Assembly (NCBI GenBank): GCA_029781095.1
Contig: JAKOXM010000007.1
Location: forward strand, 1-45,561
Source: Bacteroidota bacterium
GTDB lineage: Bacteria; Bacteroidota; Bacteroidia; Chitinophagales; Saprospiraceae
DNA length: 45,561 bases
Reading direction: 5' to 3'
Part shown: piece by piece, positions 32,463 through 39,977 of the stretch
Layout: every line of letters starts with the position of its first letter
Position numbering within the stretch: position 1 is the stretch's first letter
Translations under genes and position numbers: made by a program
Notes under the pieces: generated by a model
Databases searched by the model: none
The model's input: the letters and a program-made list of their open reading frames with translations, nothing else
Told to the model about the DNA's origin: nothing

Positions 32463-35444
32463 ATGAAATGGCTTGTTATCCTGTGTCTGTTCGGCTTGCT
32501 GCCCCGGTTTCCGGCGGCACAAAACCCCGATCCGGTACTCGACTCGCTGAAGAGACCGTTGCCGGCGGGCGCTGGCGTGCGGGCGCAAGCGGAACGATTG
32601 GAGTCCATTTTGTACTACACATTGGACGATCAATATGACTTGCCTGTTTACAGCAGGCAGCTGGACAGCCTTTTTCATTGTTGCATTCGGGGAAAGACGG
32701 GAGACATAAAATTTGAACGCAGGGTAGAAGGCGAAATCCCGATGTTTCGAGGGACATCTCTTTTGTATAAAGACCCGGAAAACGCGAAATCTCTTTTTGA
32801 ATCTGCCCTGGGCAAGTTTTCCGCTTATGGCGACTCCGCCGGTCTCGCCATGGCCTACATGTATCTGGGCAGCGTGGCCAGCGCTATGGGCGATAGTCTT
32901 GCATTCGCTGCCGTGTACCCCAAAGCAATGGCCTTGTCCGGCCATGTTAAAGACCCCTATCTGCTGGCTACCTTGTACAATAACCTGGGTGTTTCCTGCT
33001 TCGACTTCGGGCGTTTTGCCGAATCGGCGGCCCTTGGTTTTCGAGTACTCGATTTGATCGACCAACACCCTACGCCGGCTATGCTGGAGGGTAAGGCCGG
33101 TGTGCTGACCAATATTGGGGCAATCTACACCCGACTGGGGGATAATCAGAATGCCAGGGCATTTGCCCAAAAAGCCCTCGTCGCCGCTGAAATACGACAC
33201 CAGGATATGACAGAAATCCGTGCCCAATTAGCCTGGACATTATTTGTTGACAAGGAATATTCAAAGGCTTTGGAAATTTATGAAACAATCCAAAAAACGT
33301 TGAATGGCCCACAATCCTTGAATACCCTGGCTGCTACCACCTATGCGATGGCGCTCTGTTATCGTAAACTGGGTAATTTGCAAAAAGCCCTGCCTCTGGC
33401 GAGGAAAGGCGTCGAGGTGTTGACCATCGGATCGCACGCTTCTTTTGGCTCGGCTGCCCTGCTGGAATTGGCTAATTGCGAATTTGAAGCAAATATCAAA
33501 GACCAGGCCTTGCGGCACGCATTGTTGGCTTGCCAAACTTTTGCCAAGGCTAAAAATAACGGAGGTGTTGTCGAGTCGTCTGAATTGCTTGCCGCTATCT
33601 ACAAATCAAAAGGTAACTACCGCAAAGCCCTGGAATACAGCGAATTGCGCTATAAATACCAACAGCAGATCGAGCGCCAGCAAAGCACCCGCCAACTGGC
33701 CTTCGGTGAGTTTACCCGCGATGCCGCCGCCGAAAAAGCCCGCCGCGATGCCGAAGTGCAGGCCCAACTTATCCAACAACGCAACATCCGCTACGCCCTC
33801 TTCGCCTGCCTCGCCGTACTGGCCCTGCTTGCTTTGCTGCTCTATAGCCGCTACAGTTTCAAACAACGAAGTGCCGAGCAACTTGAGGCCAAAAATCGCG
33901 AAGTGGAAGCCGCCCGCGCCCGTGCGGAGCAAAGTGAAGCGTTCAAATCGCGCTTCCTGGCCAACATGAGCCATGAGATCCGTACGCCGCTGCACGGCAT
34001 TGCCGGCTTTACCGGCTTGCTGCTCGACACCTCCCTTTCCGAAAAACAACGCCGCTGGCTTTCCTCCATTCAGCATTCCACCGACCGCCTCGGTGAAGTG
34101 GTAAACGATATTCTCGACCTGAGCAAACTCGAAGCCGGAGAGATCAAACTCCGGCAGGTACCCTTCTCGCCCGCGCGCGTGGCTGCCGATGTGCGCGAGG
34201 CCCTGGCTCTGCGCGCCGAAAATAAGGGGATCGATCTCATGATGAACGTCGGCGAAAATGTGCCTGAAGCCCTGCTGGGTGACCCTACCCGGCTGTACCA
34301 AATTTTGATGAATCTGGCGGGTAATGCGGTGAAATTCACCGAAACAGGTTTTGTGCAACTGTCAATAACCGCACTTCCTGCTTCTGCAAACGGATACTGT
34401 TCCCTCCTGTTCTCCGTAAAAGACAGCGGTATCGGCATCCCGGCCGATAAACAGTCTACTGTTTTCGAGAGTTTCCGGCAGGCATCGGACGACACCACCG
34501 CGCGCTTCGGCGGCACGGGTCTGGGGCTCAGCATCGCCCGCGAACTGGTGCAATTGTACGGCTCGGACATTCAGGTGGAAAGCGTCCCTGACGAAGGCTC
34601 TGCTTTTTCCTTTACCCTGATTTTGCCGCAGACAGATGCCAGATATCTGGATGTTGAAGTAAAACCTGCCGATGCGCTCCATTTCAATCAACCGCTCAAA
34701 ATTCTCCTGGCCGACGACAACCCCCTGAACCGGGAGATCGCCGCCGAGGCGCTGCACCGGCATTTTGACCAAGCGGAAATAACGGAAGCCGCGAACGGCA
34801 GGGAAGTGTTGGAATACATGAAGCGGCAGATTTACGACCTCGTTTTGATGGATATACAAATGCCCGAAATGAGCGGGGTGGAAGCCACTCGATTCATTCG
34901 GGAAAACATTTCTGCCGGGATACCCATCATCGCGCTGACGGCCTCGGCCATGCCTGAGGAAATAGAAAATGCGCTGTCGGCGGGTATGAACCGCCATTTG
35001 ATCAAGCCATTCAAACCGCAGGAACTGGCCCATACTATTGCCGAGATGCTGACACTGCAAGGGAACCGAGCAACACTCAGAACCGATGCCGATTCCGGGG
35101 GACTGAAAGGCGGCCCCGGCCTCATTGATTTGTCTTTCCTCCGGGATTTTTGCGACGGCGACGAGGCTCAGATGCGGCACTTTATTCAGATTTTTCTGGA
35201 TCAATACCCACTGGAGATCAATCACCTGGATAAGGCTATACAGGAAAAGGATGTCGAAACCATTTTTCAGGTTGCGCACCGCTTCAGGCCACAACTGGAG
35301 TTTGTCGGGTTGAAGGAGGAAGCAACGCTGGTGGCAGAAATCGGGCGGCAAGCGAAAGGTGTTTGGGATCATCAGATAGAGTCTGATATCCGAAACTTGA
35401 AGGCTCGTCTTCACAACAAGTCCTTTACTTTGGAAACGAAATGA
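32463..35444 (+). CDS. TPR hybrid histidine kinase (kinase 2) with REC and Hpt
   Basis: This protein has 993 residues from the ATG at 32463, which begins the signal peptide 'MKWLVILCLFGLLPRFPAAQ'; the frame upstream runs back towards the C10 gene but is not leader-like. The architecture equals kinase 1: TPR-like helical region to about 430, membrane helix about 443-461, HisKA with His504 in 'NMSHEIRTPLHG' (Thr508 intact), HATPase_c, receiver with Asp797, Hpt with His939 ('VAHRFRPQLEFVG'). The N-terminal input regions of the two paralogues are clearly related ('RQLDSLFHCCIRGKTGDIKF' here versus 'GQLDSLNQCCIAGKTDDLRF') but much more diverged than the output parts. It is probably an alternative input to the same relay. 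Confidence 0.94.
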   Translation: MKWLVILCLFGLLPRFPAAQNPDPVLDSLKRPLPAGAGVRAQAERLESILYYTLDDQYDLPVYSRQLDSLFHCCIRGKTGDIKFERRVEGEIPMFRGTSLLYKDPENAKSLFESALGKFSAYGDSAGLAMAYMYLGSVASAMGDSLAFAAVYPKAMALSGHVKDPYLLATLYNNLGVSCFDFGRFAESAALGFRVLDLIDQHPTPAMLEGKAGVLTNIGAIYTRLGDNQNARAFAQKALVAAEIRHQDMTEIRAQLAWTLFVDKEYSKALEIYETIQKTLNGPQSLNTLAATTYAMALCYRKLGNLQKALPLARKGVEVLTIGSHASFGSAALLELANCEFEANIKDQALRHALLACQTFAKAKNNGGVVESSELLAAIYKSKGNYRKALEYSELRYKYQQQIERQQSTRQLAFGEFTRDAAAEKARRDAEVQAQLIQQRNIRYALFACLAVLALLALLLYSRYSFKQRSAEQLEAKNREVEAARARAEQSEAFKSRFLANMSHEIRTPLHGIAGFTGLLLDTSLSEKQRRWLSSIQHSTDRLGEVVNDILDLSKLEAGEIKLRQVPFSPARVAADVREALALRAENKGIDLMMNVGENVPEALLGDPTRLYQILMNLAGNAVKFTETGFVQLSITALPASANGYCSLLFSVKDSGIGIPADKQSTVFESFRQASDDTTARFGGTGLGLSIARELVQLYGSDIQVESVPDEGSAFSFTLILPQTDARYLDVEVKPADALHFNQPLKILLADDNPLNREIAAEALHRHFDQAEITEAANGREVLEYMKRQIYDLVLMDIQMPEMSGVEATRFIRENISAGIPIIALTASAMPEEIENALSAGMNRHLIKPFKPQELAHTIAEMLTLQGNRATLRTDADSGGLKGGPGLIDLSFLRDFCDGDEAQMRHFIQIFLDQYPLEINHLDKAIQEKDVETIFQVAHRFRPQLEFVGLKEEATLVAEIGRQAKGVWDHQIESDIRNLKARLHNKSFTLETK

Positions 35445-35456
35445 CAATCATTGTCA
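35442..35456. other. Palindrome overlapping the stop of kinase 2
   Basis: TGACAATCATTGTCA is a perfect 15-nt palindrome (7-bp arms around one C) whose first three bases are the TGA stop of kinase 2. It could be a regulator-binding site or part of a weak 3' hairpin. Nothing else in the window shares it. Confidence 0.35.
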
Positions 35457-35527
35457 CTACGCTTCGGGTAGACGCTCAAGTGTCCACGGGGCAGAATTTT
35501 CCCATAACAATGATGTGCCAAAGGAAA

Positions 35528-35566
35528 ACAAAAAAGGACTTTCCAGATTTTCAATCTGAAAAGTCC
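35528..35566 (-). terminator. Terminator of tRNA-Leu
   Basis: A 14-nt stem (35536-35549 with 35553-35566, one mismatch) has a 3-nt loop. Read on the minus strand it is followed by a T-rich run (CCTTTTTTG), as expected for a transcript leaving tRNA-Leu. Confidence 0.85.
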
Positions 35567-35573
35567 AGTAAGG

Positions 35574-35657
35574 TGACCACGACTGGAGTCGAACCAGCAC
35601 ATCCGTAAGGACACTACCCCCTCAAAGTAGCGCGTCTACCAATTCCGCCACGTGGCC
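35574..35657 (-). tRNA. tRNA-Leu (anticodon GAG)
   Basis: The minus strand reads as a class II tRNA of 84 nt. It starts with acceptor GGCCACG, then the D-arm 'TGGCGGAATTGGTAGACGCG' typical of tRNA-Leu. The anticodon stem CTACT/GGTAG encloses loop TTGAGGG, giving anticodon GAG. A long variable arm (about TGTCCTTACGGATGTG) and the T-arm (GGTTCGACTCC) follow, with 3' acceptor CGTGGTC and discriminator A. CC of the CCA end is encoded and the final A is not. It would read CTC and CTT codons. An excellent promoter lies 29 nt upstream and a terminator downstream. Confidence 0.96.
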
Positions 35658-35685
35658 AATCACAACTTTTTTTCAAAAGCGGCGG

Positions 35686-35714
35686 CAAAGATACATGCCG
35701 TTTGTGAATTCAAA
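35686..35714 (-). promoter_or_regulatory. Promoter of tRNA-Leu
   Basis: On the minus strand, TTTG (35714-35711) is followed after exactly 17 nt by TATCTTTG (35693-35686), a full match to the Bacteroidota housekeeping consensus. The expected start point falls about 15-25 nt before the tRNA 5' end. It is the best promoter in the window and sets the local spacing standard. Confidence 0.8.
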
Positions 35715-35748
35715 GCCTGTTTTTTAAAAAAAGGTTCAAACCCCTTCT

Positions 35749-36918
35749 TCAACTTCCAAACACATCCTTCACCCGGTCGAAGAAACTTTTGTCTTCTTTG
35801 CCGGGAGTGGGTTGAAAGTTCGGCATGTTCCTGAGTTGTTCGAGCAGCCGGCGTTCTTCGTCCGTCACTTTTTTGGGTGTCCAGACATTTACGTGTATAA
35901 GTTGGTCTCCTCTGCGGTAGCTTTGCAGTTCGGGCAAACCTTTGTCTTTCAGGCGGAATATTTTACCCGACTGTGTACCGGGCGGTATGGTGATGCGGGC
36001 GCGGCCGTCGAGGGTCGGCACTTCCAGTTTGGAGCCGAGGGCGGCATCTGCCACGTTGAGAAATAGCTCGTGAATGATGTTGTTGCCTTCCCGGGTAAAT
36101 TCATCGTGCGGCGCTTCTTCCACGGTGATCAGCAAGTCTCCGGCCTGGCCGCCTTTGGCGCCTGCATTTCCTTTGCCTGCCATCGAAAGCTGGATGCCTT
36201 CGTGTACGCCTGCCGGGATATCCACATCGATCGTTTCTTCGCCAAACACCCTGCCGTCGCCCTTGCAAACGTTGCAGGGCGATTTGATCGTCTGGCCGGA
36301 GCCGTTGCAGGTGGGGCATTGTACGGCGGTCTGCATGACACCGAAAGGCGTCTGGGTAACGCGGTTGACCATGCCCGAACCGCGACAGGTACCACATGTT
36401 TCCACCGAGCTCTGGTCACGTGCGCCGGTACCGCCACAAGTGTTGCAGCCGACCTGCTTGCGTACTTTCAGTTTCTTGTTGACTCCCTTCGCAATCTCCT
36501 CCAGGGTCATTTTTACCTTGATGCGCAGGTTGGTGCCGCGTTCGCCTCGCGGGCGTCCGCCGCTAAAACCGCCGCCGCGCCGGCTGCGGCCAAAGAATTC
36601 GGAAAAAATGTCGTCCGTATCGAACCCGAAATGCCGCAGGATATCATCCATATCCATGCCCTGGAAACCGCCGGCGCCGCCCGCGCCATTGTTGTCCACC
36701 CCGGCATGACCATAGCGATCGTATCTGGCCCTCTTGTCGGCATTGCTCAGTACGTCGTATGCTTCGGCGGCTTCCTTGAATTTGTCTTCCGCCGACTTGT
36801 CGCCCGGATTGCGGTCAGGGTGATGCTCAAGCGCTTTTTTGCGATACGCTTTTTTTATGTCGTCAGCGCCGGCATTTTTAGGTACGCCCAGCACCTCGTA
36901 GTAGTCTTTTTTTGACAT
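35749..36918 (-). CDS. dnaJ: Chaperone protein DnaJ
   Basis: This 389-residue protein has every DnaJ part. The J-domain (1-70) carries HPD in '[20 protein letters not shown]'. The Gly/Phe-rich region (about 70-125) follows. The zinc domain has four CxxCxGxG repeats ('CNTCGGTG', 'CGTCRGSG', 'CPTCNGSG', 'CNVCKGDG'). The C-terminal substrate-binding domains ('[20 protein letters not shown]', '[12 protein letters not shown]', '[10 protein letters not shown]') complete it. DnaJ delivers substrates to DnaK and stimulates its ATPase. It lies 116 nt downstream of grpE on the same strand, with a large inverted repeat in the gap. dnaK itself is not in the window. Confidence 0.97.
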   Translation of the reverse strand: MSKKDYYEVLGVPKNAGADDIKKAYRKKALEHHPDRNPGDKSAEDKFKEAAEAYDVLSNADKRARYDRYGHAGVDNNGAGGAGGFQGMDMDDILRHFGFDTDDIFSEFFGRSRRGGGFSGGRPRGERGTNLRIKVKMTLEEIAKGVNKKLKVRKQVGCNTCGGTGARDQSSVETCGTCRGSGMVNRVTQTPFGVMQTAVQCPTCNGSGQTIKSPCNVCKGDGRVFGEETIDVDIPAGVHEGIQLSMAGKGNAGAKGGQAGDLLITVEEAPHDEFTREGNNIIHELFLNVADAALGSKLEVPTLDGRARITIPPGTQSGKIFRLKDKGLPELQSYRRGDQLIHVNVWTPKKVTDEERRLLEQLRNMPNFQPTPGKEDKSFFDRVKDVFGS

Positions 36919-36933
36919 TTTAATTTTTTCAGA

Positions 36934-37032
36934 GTTTCCCGGTTCGGGTTCCCGGGTTCCCGGGTTTCAGGGCTCTCGACAGAACTCAATACGCTGAAAC
37001 CCGGTAACCCCGGAACCCGAAACCCGGAAACC
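36934..37032. repeat. Large imperfect inverted repeat between grpE and dnaJ
   Basis: The arms 36934-36970 and 36994-37032 are near-perfect reverse complements of about 37 nt, rich in GGGTTCC/CCCGG units (first arm TTTCCCGGTTCGGGTTCCCG..., second arm ending AAACCCGGAAACC). The loop is 23 nt. The element also has internal sub-repeats (GGGTTCCC twice in the first arm). It would form a strong RNA hairpin between grpE and dnaJ and may reduce read-through or protect a processed 3' end. It resembles a dispersed GC-rich Bacteroidota intergenic element. Confidence 0.85.
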
Positions 37033-37034
37033 TT

Positions 37035-37589
37035 TTATTTCCCCACAACTACTTTGGCAAAACGTATGGTACGTTCACCGAGGGAGTAGCCGGGTTCGAG
37101 TATATCAACTATTTTACCTTTCAACTCTTCCGAAGCGGCCGGTATTTCAGCGACTGCTTCGTGGAAATCGGCGTTAAACTCGTCGCCGGGACTGGTTTTT
37201 ACTGCGGTCAAACCTTTGGTCTTGAGGATATTGACAAGTTTTTGGTGGATCAATGCCGTGCCCTCGGTCAGTGTGTCACTTTTATCGGCCCTGTCAAAAT
37301 CGTCCAAAACAGGCAAAAGGGATGACAGGATGTCACGCCCGGCAGTCTGGATGAGGTCCATGCGTTCTTTGGCGGCATGGCGTTTGAAATTTTCAAAATC
37401 CGAAAAAAGGTACAGGTATTTGTTGCGGCTTTCATCGAGTTGGGCCTGCAATTCGCGGATTTTATCGTTTTCAGGGTTGTTTTCGGACTGTTCGTTCATG
37501 GAATTTCCTTGTTCTTCCATCACTTCTTGTTCTGATGTATTCGGATCATTTTCCACCATAGCGCGTATTTTTTTGAGTGTTTTTTTCAT
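37035..37589 (-). CDS. grpE: Nucleotide exchange factor GrpE
   Basis: This 184-residue protein has an acidic, disordered N-terminus (about 10-45, 'NSMNEQSENNPENDKIRELQ'). The long coiled coil follows ('LQAQLDESRNKYLYLFSDFE', 'NFKRHAAKERMDLIQTAGRD') with the four-helix region 'LLPVLDDFDRADK'. The beta domain ends 'GYSLGERTIRFAKVVVGK', matching the GrpE family signature. GrpE releases ADP from DnaK. The start at 37589 gives a plain 'MKKTLKKIRAMVEND' N-terminus. It lies upstream of dnaJ on the minus strand, with the usual grpE-dnaJ order of Bacteroidota. Promoter-like boxes lie at 37641-37668. Confidence 0.96.
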   Translation of the reverse strand: MKKTLKKIRAMVENDPNTSEQEVMEEQGNSMNEQSENNPENDKIRELQAQLDESRNKYLYLFSDFENFKRHAAKERMDLIQTAGRDILSSLLPVLDDFDRADKSDTLTEGTALIHQKLVNILKTKGLTAVKTSPGDEFNADFHEAVAEIPAASEELKGKIVDILEPGYSLGERTIRFAKVVVGK

Positions 37590-37640
37590 CGGGACGGGTT
37601 AAAAAGGAGTTTGATCAGGTCGAACGGTGTCAGCGCAATT

Positions 37641-37668
37641 ATTATGCCTCTGCCCCTTTGAGTGTCAA
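37641..37668 (-). promoter_or_regulatory. Sigma70-like promoter before grpE
   Basis: On the minus strand, TTGACA (37668-37663) is followed after 16 nt by CATAAT (37646-37641). This is 11 of 12 to the classical -35/-10 consensus and unlike the TTTG/TAnnTTTG form of other genes here. A TGACA direct repeat (plus-strand TGTCA at 37663-37667 and 37671-37675) overlaps it and also overlaps the stop codon of the upstream thioredoxin gene. Confidence 0.4.
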
Positions 37669-37672
37669 TTTG

Positions 37673-38188
37673 TCAGCGACCGGCTAATTGATCGGATAGT
37701 TTTTTTTCAATTTGCTCCGGGCTCAGGTTGGTTCCGATGATCACGCCATCCGGATCGAGCAGAAAGGTCGTCGGAATTGATTTGACATTGAACATCCTGG
37801 CGACATTTCCGCTGAAACTTTGCGATTCCATGGCGTGATAGGGCCAGAGGACCCCGTCTTGTTGAATGGCGCGTTTCCAGGCCTGTGCGCTGCGTTCGAT
37901 GCCGATGCTGAAGATATCGAAACCTTTGCCGCCATAGACCTTGTATATCCTTGCGAGTGCCGGGTTTTCTGCCCTGCAGGGGCCACACCAACTCCCCCAG
38001 AATTGTAACAGCACGTACTTGCCGCGTAAATCGGACAAATGTGCCGTGCGGCCGTCAATGAGGGTGATTTCAAATTCAGGCGCCCGGTCCCCGGACCTGA
38101 AGCGCGGCAGGCGGTACCAATACCATGTAAAAAGGACAATGGCCGCAAGCGCGATGAGACCGAGACGCGAAAGTGTGGATTTATTCAT
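37673..38188 (-). CDS. TlpA-like thioredoxin-fold lipid-anchor or membrane-anchored protein
   Basis: Starting at the ATG at 38188 gives 171 residues (the frame is open 13 codons further up). An N-terminal membrane helix spans about 9-27 ('LGLIALAAIVLFTWYWYRL'). The AhpC/TSA-thioredoxin domain carries the redox motif WCGPC (Cys68, Cys71) in 'LLQFWGSWCGPCRAENPALA' and the cis-Pro in 'VKSIPTTFLLD'. TlpA/ResA-type proteins face the periplasm and reduce disulfides, often for cytochrome maturation, but no cytochrome genes are near. It precedes grpE with 83 nt between. Confidence 0.9.
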   Translation of the reverse strand: MNKSTLSRLGLIALAAIVLFTWYWYRLPRFRSGDRAPEFEITLIDGRTAHLSDLRGKYVLLQFWGSWCGPCRAENPALARIYKVYGGKGFDIFSIGIERSAQAWKRAIQQDGVLWPYHAMESQSFSGNVARMFNVKSIPTTFLLDPDGVIIGTNLSPEQIEKKLSDQLAGR

Positions 38189-38256
38189 ATTTTTAAAGTT
38201 CTCCTTTTTCCGGCAAACGAAACGCAAATATCCGGCGCATAACCTTCCCCAGTACC

Positions 38257-38264
38257 TACTTTTG
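38257..38264 (+). promoter_or_regulatory. Candidate -7 element of the flavin reductase-like gene
   Basis: TACTTTTG matches TAnnTTTG and lies 35 nt before the ATG at 38300. No TTTG occurs at the -33 position. Confidence 0.4.
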
Positions 38265-38299
38265 CAGCGTTTTTAACTGGCATTTCAAAATAGCGCAAC

Positions 38300-39187
38300 A
38301 TGCTGAAGATTGATCCTACCCAAATTGCAACCAAAGACCTGCATCAGTATATTCTCGGCGCCGTCGCACCGCGGCCTATTGCGTTTGCCAGTACGATCAG
38401 TACTGACGGCATTCCCAATCTTGCGCCGTATAGTTTTTTCAACGCATTCAGCAGCAACCCTCCCATTTTGATTTTTTCCTCCAACCGGCGCGTGGCAAAT
38501 AATACCACCAAGGATACTTTGAAAAACGTGGAGGATACCGGCGAGGTCGTTATAAACGTCGTATCGCACAGCATTGTTCGGCAAATGGCGGTGGCAAGCA
38601 TCGAATACGGTATGGATGTAAACGAATTTGAAAAAGCGGGGTTCACGCCGCTGCCTTCCGAAAAGGTAAGGCCTTTTCGCGTGGCAGAAAGTCCGGTACA
38701 TATGGAATGCAAGGTAGAAAATATTCTGCCGCTGGGCGATAAGGGTGGCGCCGGCAACCTGATTATCTGCAATATCGTGCTGATGCACATCGCGGAAAGC
38801 GTACTCAATGAAAAAGGCCGGATCGATCCGCATAAAATTGACCTTATGGGACGCATGGGGCGGTTCTATTACGTCCGCGCCAGTGGAGCAGCCGTTGAAG
38901 AAATCGAGCAGATCGTAACCACGATCGGTATTGGATTCGACGGGCTTCCACCGGGTATTCGCACCAGCAAGATACTGACCGGCAACAATTTAGGTCAACT
39001 CGCCGGACTGGCGGCCCTGCCTTCGGCCGAAGAGTCGATGGCGCTGGCGGCAACAGACGAACGGGTGCAACACATCATTGGCAAGCCGGATGCGCGCGCG
39101 GATCTGCATGCATACGCGAAGGAAGCGCTTGACCGCAACGATCTGCACCTCGGCGCCCGGCTTGCCGTGCTGGCGGAGTCCATCTAG
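38300..39187 (+). CDS. Flavin reductase family protein (FMN-binding split barrel)
   Basis: This 295-residue protein begins with the split-barrel signature 'HQYILGAVAPRPIAFASTIS' and 'DGIPNLAPYSFFNAFSSNPP', then 'ILIFSSNRRVANNTTKDTLK' and 'GEVVINVVSHSIVRQMAVAS'. The FMN-binding half ends near 205 ('LMGRMGRFYYVR'). The last about 85 residues are an extra C-terminal region ('LPSAEESMALAATDERVQHI') seen in many Bacteroidota members. Family members reduce or bind flavin for partner monooxygenases, and the exact role here is unknown. The stop is 4 nt from that of the convergent lipoprotein gene. Confidence 0.9.
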   Translation: MLKIDPTQIATKDLHQYILGAVAPRPIAFASTISTDGIPNLAPYSFFNAFSSNPPILIFSSNRRVANNTTKDTLKNVEDTGEVVINVVSHSIVRQMAVASIEYGMDVNEFEKAGFTPLPSEKVRPFRVAESPVHMECKVENILPLGDKGGAGNLIICNIVLMHIAESVLNEKGRIDPHKIDLMGRMGRFYYVRASGAAVEEIEQIVTTIGIGFDGLPPGIRTSKILTGNNLGQLAGLAALPSAEESMALAATDERVQHIIGKPDARADLHAYAKEALDRNDLHLGARLAVLAESI

Positions 39188-39191
39188 TCAC

Positions 39192-39641
39192 TCATTCGAG
39201 TACGTCGTTCAGCGTATCTTCGGGAAACAGCTGGTTGGCTCCGTTGTCAAGGCTATCGACAGGCAGGTCGTTGTCAAAAAAAGTCCGGCACACGAACCAG
39301 TGTCCGTCAATTCGCCTGAGTGCCAACTGTCCCGGGATGGGCTCGCCGAGTTCGTCTTCGAAGTGATAAGTGCAGTACACCGAATCGCCGAAAATCCGGC
39401 ATTGGAGGTTGAGCATTACGTTGTTTTCCCAAGCGAGGGTGTCCTTCTGGTTGTAGGTGGCGAGGTCGTTCACATAGTGCAGCGCCTCCCCCGTACTCAA
39501 TTCGCGGGCTTCACTGAACTGATTTTTGTCGATGTATGCCTGCCACAGCCGGGCTACCTCTTCGGGAGGCAAGTCTGATTTGGATTTGCAGTTGGAGAGC
39601 GCCATCAAAATGGCAGCACCGAACAGCACGGAGTATTTCAT
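39192..39641 (-). CDS. Small lipoprotein, unknown function
   Basis: Starting at the ATG at 39641 gives 149 residues with a lipoprotein signal 'MKYSVLFGAAILMALSNCKS' (lipobox LSNC, Cys18). The longer frame to 39755 is not leader-like. The mature protein has a helical start ('PPEEVARLWQAYIDKNQFSE') and a beta part ('ENNVMLNLQCRIFGDSVYCT', 'QLALRRIDGHWFVC'). This resembles small NTF2-like/DUF4878-type lipoproteins, but I cannot name a family with confidence. It is convergent with the flavin reductase gene. Confidence 0.8.
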   Translation of the reverse strand: MKYSVLFGAAILMALSNCKSKSDLPPEEVARLWQAYIDKNQFSEARELSTGEALHYVNDLATYNQKDTLAWENNVMLNLQCRIFGDSVYCTYHFEDELGEPIPGQLALRRIDGHWFVCRTFFDNDLPVDSLDNGANQLFPEDTLNDVLE

Positions 39642-39713
39642 GGTACAGCTGCTTTTTTCGTTGCCAAAGGTAGGGTGAATTGTGCTGATAAATTTTTTTC
39701 CTACAATTCTTGG

Positions 39714-39741
39714 TTTTGAGAAGTGCATGCTTGTACATTTG
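39714..39741 (+). promoter_or_regulatory. Promoter of tRNA-Val
   Basis: TTTTG (39714-39718) and TACATTTG (39734-39741) match TTTG / TAnnTTTG with a 15-nt gap, close to the 17 nt seen at tRNA-Leu. It lies about 42 nt before the tRNA. Confidence 0.6.
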
Positions 39742-39783
39742 CAGCCGCTTCGCACAAAAGAGTGCGGCGGGCATTAAAAACAG

Positions 39784-39858
39784 GGGCGCATAGCTCAGCT
39801 GGTTCAGAGCACCTGCCTTACAAGCAGGGGGTCCGCGGTTCGAATCCGTGTGTGCCCA
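39784..39858 (+). tRNA. tRNA-Val (anticodon TAC)
   Basis: This is a complete 75-nt cloverleaf: acceptor GGGCGCA/TGTGCCC, D stem GCTC/GAGC, anticodon stem CCTGC/GCAGG around loop CTTACAA (anticodon TAC), 5-nt variable GGGTC, T stem CGCGG/CCGTG around TTCGAAT, discriminator A. CC follows but no A, so the CCA end is completed after transcription. It would read GTA and GTG. A 13-bp terminator is 11 nt downstream. Confidence 0.97.
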
Positions 39859-39869
39859 CCCTGATTATC

Positions 39870-39904
39870 AAGGAGTTACATCGAAATGATGTAACTCCTT
39901 TTTT
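39870..39904 (+). terminator. Terminator of tRNA-Val
   Basis: AAGGAGTTACATC (39870-39882) and GATGTAACTCCTT (39888-39900) form a perfect 13-bp stem with a 5-nt loop, running into T6. Confidence 0.92.
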
Positions 39905-39909
39905 GTTTC

Positions 39910-39964
39910 CAGCGCATACTTCCGCTGCTTCAGAGCATCCGCGGTTCGAATCCGTGTGTGCCCA
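39910..39964 (+). pseudogene. tRNA-Val pseudogene lacking the anticodon arm
   Basis: These 55 nt align to the 75-nt tRNA-Val without any gap except one 20-nt deletion that removes exactly the anticodon stem-loop plus three variable-loop bases. The 27 nt of T-arm, 3' acceptor and discriminator are identical. The first 28 nt carry 6 substitutions, which break the first two acceptor pairs and weaken the D stem. Similarity continues past the gene (CCCTGATTA) into its own terminator. It arose by tandem duplication of the tRNA-terminator unit. It cannot decode. Confidence 0.9.
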
Positions 39965-39977
39965 CCCTGATTAACAA

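Noticed and set aside
24296-35444. A complete defence island around the EAD11-like gene
   Set aside because: No nuclease, NACHT, caspase-like or other effector is present; only the adaptor-like domain supports it.
36070-36915. Plus-strand 281-codon frame opposite dnaJ
   Set aside because: Antisense artefact of a confidently assigned gene.
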